A DNA stretch of 47,088 nt. Source: Alphaproteobacteria bacterium HGW-Alphaproteobacteria-1. GTDB lineage: Bacteria > Pseudomonadota > Alphaproteobacteria > Rhodobacterales > Rhodobacteraceae. Every line of letters starts with the position of its first letter. The stretch's first letter is position 1. The notes beneath the pieces were generated by a model, which saw only the letters and a list, made by a program, of their open reading frames with translations, was not told the origin of the DNA and did no database searches. Where the stretch lies: contig PHEQ01000029.1 in assembly GCA_002842985.1 (NCBI GenBank), positions 1-47,088 of the forward strand, given 5' to 3'. Below are positions 43,482 to 47,088 of this stretch, in pieces. A program made the translations under genes and the position numbers.

Positions 43482-44603
43482 ATGCTTTACGTCGATATTC
43501 CAACGTCGGCAGAGATAGCCGCGCTGACCGAAATGCGCAGTGACGCCTGCGTGTCGCTCTATGTGACGACCACACCCGAGACGCAGAAGATCGGCGCGGC
43601 CCGAACCCGGCTTGTCCAGCTTCTGAAAGAGGCCGAGGCGCAGCTTGAGGCCGCAGGATTGCCGAAGCGCCGGATCTGGCCTGTCACCGAGCAGGTGGCG
43701 GACCTGATCGACGATGACGATGTCTGGGAGCGTCAGGCCCGGTCGCTGGCGGTTTTCGTGACACCCGAGCGCATCGTGACCCATCGCCTGCCCAATCACC
43801 TGCCCGAGATGGTGATGGTCGCCGACCGCTTTCATCTCAAGCCGCTCTTGCGCGCGGTGAGTGTGCCGATGCACGGTTTCGTGCTGGCGCTCGGCGAGAA
43901 TGACGTGCGGTTCATCGAGATCAGCGCCGACGAGGCCGCCAGGGAAATCCGCGTGCCCGGGATGCCCAGCGATGCCGCCTCGGCGGCGGGCAAGGCCTCG
44001 ATCAACTCGCGCAACTATCTCGGCCGGATCGGCGGTGGCGAAGGACAGAAGGTGCGACTCACTCAGTTCTGCCGCAAGGTGGACGAAGCACTGCGCCCGA
44101 TCCTGTCGGGGCGCTCCGAACCGCTCATCCTCGCAGCAGTCGATCCGATCCTGTCCATCTTCCGACAGGTGTGCAGCTATTCCAATCTCGCCGCCCGCGT
44201 GATCGAGGGCGGCTCGGGCCACGACACACCCGCCGAGCTCGGTGCCGAGGCACGCCAGATCATGGACGCCCGCCACGCCGACGAGATCGCGCGGATCAAG
44301 GACCTCTACGCCGCCCGTGAGAACGAGGGCCGCGCTACCACGCAGATCGCTCGCGCCGCGCGCGCTGCTACCTTCGGTGCCATCGACACCCTGCTGGTCG
44401 ATATCGACGCAGTCGTTCCTGGCCGGGTGGATGACACCACGGGCGAGATCACCCTGGCCGAAACCAGCGATGCCGGGAATTACGGCGTCATCGACGAGAT
44501 CGCCGCGCGGGTTCTGGCAAGCGGCGGTCGCGTCCTGGGCGTGCGCCGCGACGATATCCCCGAAGGCGCGGACCTTGCCGCGATCCTGCGCTACGCAATC
44601 TGA
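43482..44603 (+). CDS. Bacterial eRF1/Pelota-like (baeRF) protein
   Basis: A 373-residue soluble protein. N-terminal part: IPTSAEIAALTEMRSDACV then SLYVTTTPETQKIG. Middle: ARSLAVFVTPERIVTHRLP and FVLALGENDVRFIEI. C-terminal part: ARAATFGAIDTLLVDIDAVV and RVLGVRRDDIP, resembling the eL8/L7Ae-like C-terminal domain of release factors. This three-part pattern matches the bacterial archaeo-eukaryotic release factor (baeRF) families described computationally by Burroughs and Aravind. They are thought to help release or rescue ribosomes or resist translation-targeting toxins; no classic GGQ motif is obvious, though GGGEGQK occurs at about 185-191. GGAGG lies 8 bases before the ATG. It follows a DEAD-box helicase. 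Confidence 0.72.
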   Translation: MLYVDIPTSAEIAALTEMRSDACVSLYVTTTPETQKIGAARTRLVQLLKEAEAQLEAAGLPKRRIWPVTEQVADLIDDDDVWERQARSLAVFVTPERIVTHRLPNHLPEMVMVADRFHLKPLLRAVSVPMHGFVLALGENDVRFIEISADEAAREIRVPGMPSDAASAAGKASINSRNYLGRIGGGEGQKVRLTQFCRKVDEALRPILSGRSEPLILAAVDPILSIFRQVCSYSNLAARVIEGGSGHDTPAELGAEARQIMDARHADEIARIKDLYAARENEGRATTQIARAARAATFGAIDTLLVDIDAVVPGRVDDTTGEITLAETSDAGNYGVIDEIAARVLASGGRVLGVRRDDIPEGADLAAILRYAI

Positions 44604-44617
44604 AATTAGGGCTCGGC

Positions 44618-45901
44618 TCAGCGCGCGATCACGATATCAGCGCTGAGCCCGCCCATCCGCGCGCTCTCGCCCAGCCGCAGCGTGCCGCCATGGGCACGCG
44701 CCACGTCGATCACGATAGACAGGCCAAGCCCCACGCCCGTGCCGCGATTCTGGTTGCGCGCGGGCTCGAGCCGCGTGAACGGGCGCAGTGCCTCCTCTCG
44801 GCGCTCCGGGGGGATGCCGGGCCCGTCATCCTCGACCCGGATGCGCAGCGTCTTTGGGCCGAGCCAGACCGAGACCTCGGCGCGCGTGCCGTAACGCACC
44901 GCGTTGGCGATCAGGTTCTCGACCGCGCGCCGCACGGCATGGGGCCGCAAGGCCACCTCGCCCGTGCCCTCCACCTCGTGCAGCGCCACATCGACCGCCG
45001 CGCGCTGCATGTCGGCCACCACCTGCTGCACCAGCGCGACGGGATCGACCGGCTCCGGTGCGCTCTCCTGCGCGCCGCGCGCGAAGTCGAGAAAGCCATC
45101 CAGAAGGCGCTGCATGTCATCCACATCGCGCAGCATCGGTTCGGCCTCGGCCTCGTCGATCATCGCCAGCCCCAGCCGCAGCCGCGTCAGCGGCGTGCGC
45201 ATGTCATGGCTCACACCCGAGAGCATCAGCGTGCGCTGTTCGATCTGCCGCTCGATCCGCGCGCGCATCTCGAGAAACGCGCGGCCCGCCGCGCGCACCT
45301 CGGTGGCCCCGCTCGGACGGTAGGGCACATGGCCGCCACGCCCGAATGCCTCGGCCGCCGCCGCCAGCCGTGTCATGGGCCGCAACTGCGCCCGAAGGTA
45401 AAGAAAGGAAATCAGCGTCATCAGACCGCCCGCCGCCATCAGGTTCACGAACAGCAGATGCGGACGGCGCGCCGAGACATGGGCGCGCCACAGGGTCATC
45501 TCCACAAAGCCGGACCCGGCAGGAAAATACAGGGTCACATCGCGGTCGTTCCTGAGCACCACCCGCGCCAGATCGGGAAAAAGCGCGTGCATCTCCTTGA
45601 TGATCACGATGCCTGAGAAATCGAACCAGCGTCGGCTATCGCGATCCGGCAGCGCCTCGTGCGGCACGGGCTGCATCGTGATGCCAAGCGCCGTGGCCAG
45701 ATCCGCGTCGCCCGTGTCGCGCACCACGCGGATCTCGCGCGCCACGGTGGCCACCATCTGCTCGGTCACGCCCTCGAAATGGCGCTGCACGAAGACGACC
45801 GAGACCACCAGCAACAGAGTCACCACCGGCACGAGCAGGCTGAGCACGGTGCGCCCGAACAGGCCGCGCGGCAGATAGGGTTTGAGCCATCGAAGCATCA
45901 T
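44618..45901 (-). CDS. EnvZ-like sensor histidine kinase
   Basis: A 427-residue kinase. Transmembrane segments are near 20-40 (TVLSLLVPVVTLLLVVSVVFV) and near 160-180 (LLFVNLMAAGGLMTLISFLYL), with a periplasmic loop between them. HAMP follows, then the H-box SGVSHDMRTPLTRLRLGLAM. N-box: VENLIANAVRYG; G boxes: VEDDGPGIPP and GTGVGLGLSIV. The body resembles EnvZ-type osmosensors. No response regulator lies in the window. Start at the first ATG of a double ATG (45901, 45898). Divergent from the hydrolase gene across 39 bases. Confidence 0.9.
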   Translation of the reverse strand: MMLRWLKPYLPRGLFGRTVLSLLVPVVTLLLVVSVVFVQRHFEGVTEQMVATVAREIRVVRDTGDADLATALGITMQPVPHEALPDRDSRRWFDFSGIVIIKEMHALFPDLARVVLRNDRDVTLYFPAGSGFVEMTLWRAHVSARRPHLLFVNLMAAGGLMTLISFLYLRAQLRPMTRLAAAAEAFGRGGHVPYRPSGATEVRAAGRAFLEMRARIERQIEQRTLMLSGVSHDMRTPLTRLRLGLAMIDEAEAEPMLRDVDDMQRLLDGFLDFARGAQESAPEPVDPVALVQQVVADMQRAAVDVALHEVEGTGEVALRPHAVRRAVENLIANAVRYGTRAEVSVWLGPKTLRIRVEDDGPGIPPERREEALRPFTRLEPARNQNRGTGVGLGLSIVIDVARAHGGTLRLGESARMGGLSADIVIAR

Positions 45902-45940
45902 GGCTAAACCTACGCCGGGCACGGCGCGGAAGGAAGAGCG

Positions 45941-46873
45941 ATGCAGGCAAGTGGCGAAGGCGCGCCCCCGGTGGGCATGGTGCGGGCAGTGGGAAACGGT
46001 GTGCGCGCGATCCTTGCGCCCAACCCCTCGCCGATGACCCATTGGGGCACGAATACCTATCTCCTGGGCACGCGGGCGCTTGCCGTGATCGACCCCGGCC
46101 CCGACGACCCGCGCCATCTCGACGCGATACTCGGTGCGCTCGGGCCAGGCCAGAGCATCAGCCACATCTTCGTGACCCATGCCCATCTCGACCATTCGCC
46201 GCTTGCCGCGCGGCTGTCGGAGGCCACGGGTGCGCCGGTGCTAGCCTATGGCAACGCTGGCGCGGGGCGCAGCGCGGTCATGACACAGCTCGCCGAGGCG
46301 GGCGGGATCGGCGGCGGCGAAGGGGTCGATGCAGGCTTTGCTCCTGACCTCGTGCTGTGCGACGGCGAGCAGGTGGCGGGCGATGGCTGGCAGATCACCG
46401 CCCATTGGACGCCGGGACATTTCGGCAATCACATGAGCTTTCAGGCCGGAGCCGATGTGTTCTGCGGCGATCTGGTGATGGGCTGGGCCAGCACGCTGAT
46501 TTCTCCGCCAGACGGGGATCTCACGCAGTTCCGGGCCGGCTGCGCGCGGCTCATGCGGTTGCGTGCGGCGCGCCTCCTGCCCGGCCACGGCACGCCCGTT
46601 GACGACCCCGCCGCGCGCATCGCCTGGCTGCTGGCACATCGCGACGCGCGTGAGGCCGCGATCCTCGCCGCATTGACAGATGGCCCCGCCTGCGCGCACG
46701 AGCTCGCCGCACGCATCTACACCGACACACCCGCCGCCCTGATGCCCGCCGCCGCCCGCAATACCCTTGCCCATCTCATTGACCTCATGCAGAAATCAAG
46801 CGTCCTTGCACTCGACCCCCTGAACCGCAACACCCGCTTCGTCCGGTCCAGCGATCCCCGAACAACGCCATGA
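45941..46873 (+). CDS. Metallo-beta-lactamase-fold hydrolase
   Basis: A 310-residue protein with the metal motif THAHLDHSPLAA (His, His, Asp, His), the further ligands in WTPGHFGNHMSF and VFCGDLVMGW, and LPGHGTPVDDP near 222. The C-terminal helical part (about 240-300) resembles the winged-helix-like tail of LACTB2-type hydrolases, some of which are endoribonucleases; others act on small metabolites. The substrate cannot be told. The start follows GGAAGAGCG. It ends 58 bases before tRNA-Asn. Confidence 0.87.
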   Translation: MQASGEGAPPVGMVRAVGNGVRAILAPNPSPMTHWGTNTYLLGTRALAVIDPGPDDPRHLDAILGALGPGQSISHIFVTHAHLDHSPLAARLSEATGAPVLAYGNAGAGRSAVMTQLAEAGGIGGGEGVDAGFAPDLVLCDGEQVAGDGWQITAHWTPGHFGNHMSFQAGADVFCGDLVMGWASTLISPPDGDLTQFRAGCARLMRLRAARLLPGHGTPVDDPAARIAWLLAHRDAREAAILAALTDGPACAHELAARIYTDTPAALMPAAARNTLAHLIDLMQKSSVLALDPLNRNTRFVRSSDPRTTP

Positions 46874-46891
46874 AGTTTTGTCACATACCCT

Positions 46892-46921
46892 CTGGACCTC
46901 CCATTGGCGCATTGCTATACG
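46892..46921 (+). promoter_or_regulatory. Candidate promoter of tRNA-Asn
   Basis: CTGGAC (46892-46897) and TATACG (46916-46921) are 18 bases apart and end 10 bases before the tRNA. The -35 is the same hexamer as before tRNA-Leu. Confidence 0.5.
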
Positions 46922-46931
46922 ACGGTCGTGT

Positions 46932-47006
46932 TCCGGCGTAGCTCAGCGGTAGAGCAGTTGACTGTTAATCAATTGGTCGTAGGTTCGATCCCTACCGCCG
47001 GAGCCA
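46932..47006 (+). tRNA. tRNA-Asn (GTT)
   Basis: Acceptor TCCGGCG pairs with CGCCGGA, followed by G and an encoded CCA. The anticodon arm GTTGA-CTGTTAA-TCAAT places GTT at 34-36. The T arm GTAGG-TTCGATC-CCTAC is perfect. Length 75 including CCA. The last 80 bases of the window after it hold no recognisable gene. Confidence 0.96.
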
Positions 47007-47088
47007 ACATCCAAAAAATCGAGCAAAATCAGCGCTCTGACCCCTGAGAGTCGGTCAAATCGCCGAATGCGACACATACTGCGATCAA

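Noticed and set aside
46996..47088. Attachment site for an integrated element at the 3' end of tRNA-Asn
   Set aside because: No integrase gene and no repeat of the tRNA 3' end are visible. Only about 80 bases remain in the window, so the idea cannot be supported.
1..47088. CRISPR arrays, insertion sequences and prophage genes
   Set aside because: I found no regularly spaced repeats, transposase or phage-type proteins, and no terminal inverted repeats flanking any gene set.

Overview
The window looks like chromosome from a Rhodobacterales (Roseobacter/Rhodobacter-type) alphaproteobacterium. The coding sequence is visibly GC-rich. The gene content fits that group: an IalB-family protein, a DUF882/L,D-transpeptidase pair, a TIGR01459-type HAD hydrolase, an exosortase E/VPEID-CTERM system, and a divergent arginase regulator next to rocF and ornithine cyclodeaminase. 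I see no insertion sequence, phage gene, CRISPR array or rRNA. Two tRNA genes are present, Leu-CAA and Asn-GTT.

Layout. 1-2742: the 5' end of xseB, an APH-like phosphotransferase and a HerA-like ATPase. 2743-3153: a gene-free stretch with one convincing intrinsic terminator and a candidate small RNA, leading into ialB. 3874-8159: an envelope block with a NodE-like ketosynthase, an acyl carrier protein, a YcbB-type L,D-transpeptidase and a divergent DUF882 peptidase. 8260-9510: tRNA-Leu, a YqaA membrane protein and DsbB. 9526-12644: an Lrp-type regulator divergent from arginase and ornithine cyclodeaminase, then an isochorismatase-like hydrolase. 12646-17086: a DEAD-box helicase, purM-purN and ychF. 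17159-20733: a DMT transporter, a pirin and a divergent lysE/argP pair. 20744-26122: a tightly packed operon on the minus strand, pyrH-frr-uppS-cdsA-dxr-rseP. 26242-27772: miaA and a lone sugar transferase beside an AT-rich patch.

28112-37679 is the most accessory-looking part. It holds an acyl-CoA ligase with a DsbA-like oxidoreductase and a small secreted protein. Next comes an RND efflux pair whose inner-membrane pump is broken by a deletion. Next is a 54-residue VPEID-CTERM-type protein, facing an exosortase E/CPBP-protease fusion 9 bases away. The last two form a self-contained cognate pair, a candidate sorting enzyme with its minimal substrate, and are the best candidate for an under-described system here.

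37744-47088: an esterase, an AlkA-type glycosylase, a HAD hydrolase, a MaoC hydratase, a glycosyltransferase, a second DEAD-box helicase, a bacterial eRF1-like (baeRF) protein, an EnvZ-like histidine kinase, a metallo-beta-lactamase-fold hydrolase and tRNA-Asn. Two perfect tandem hairpins of unknown role lie at 40660-40705. All calls come from reading the sequence and translations. No database search was run.
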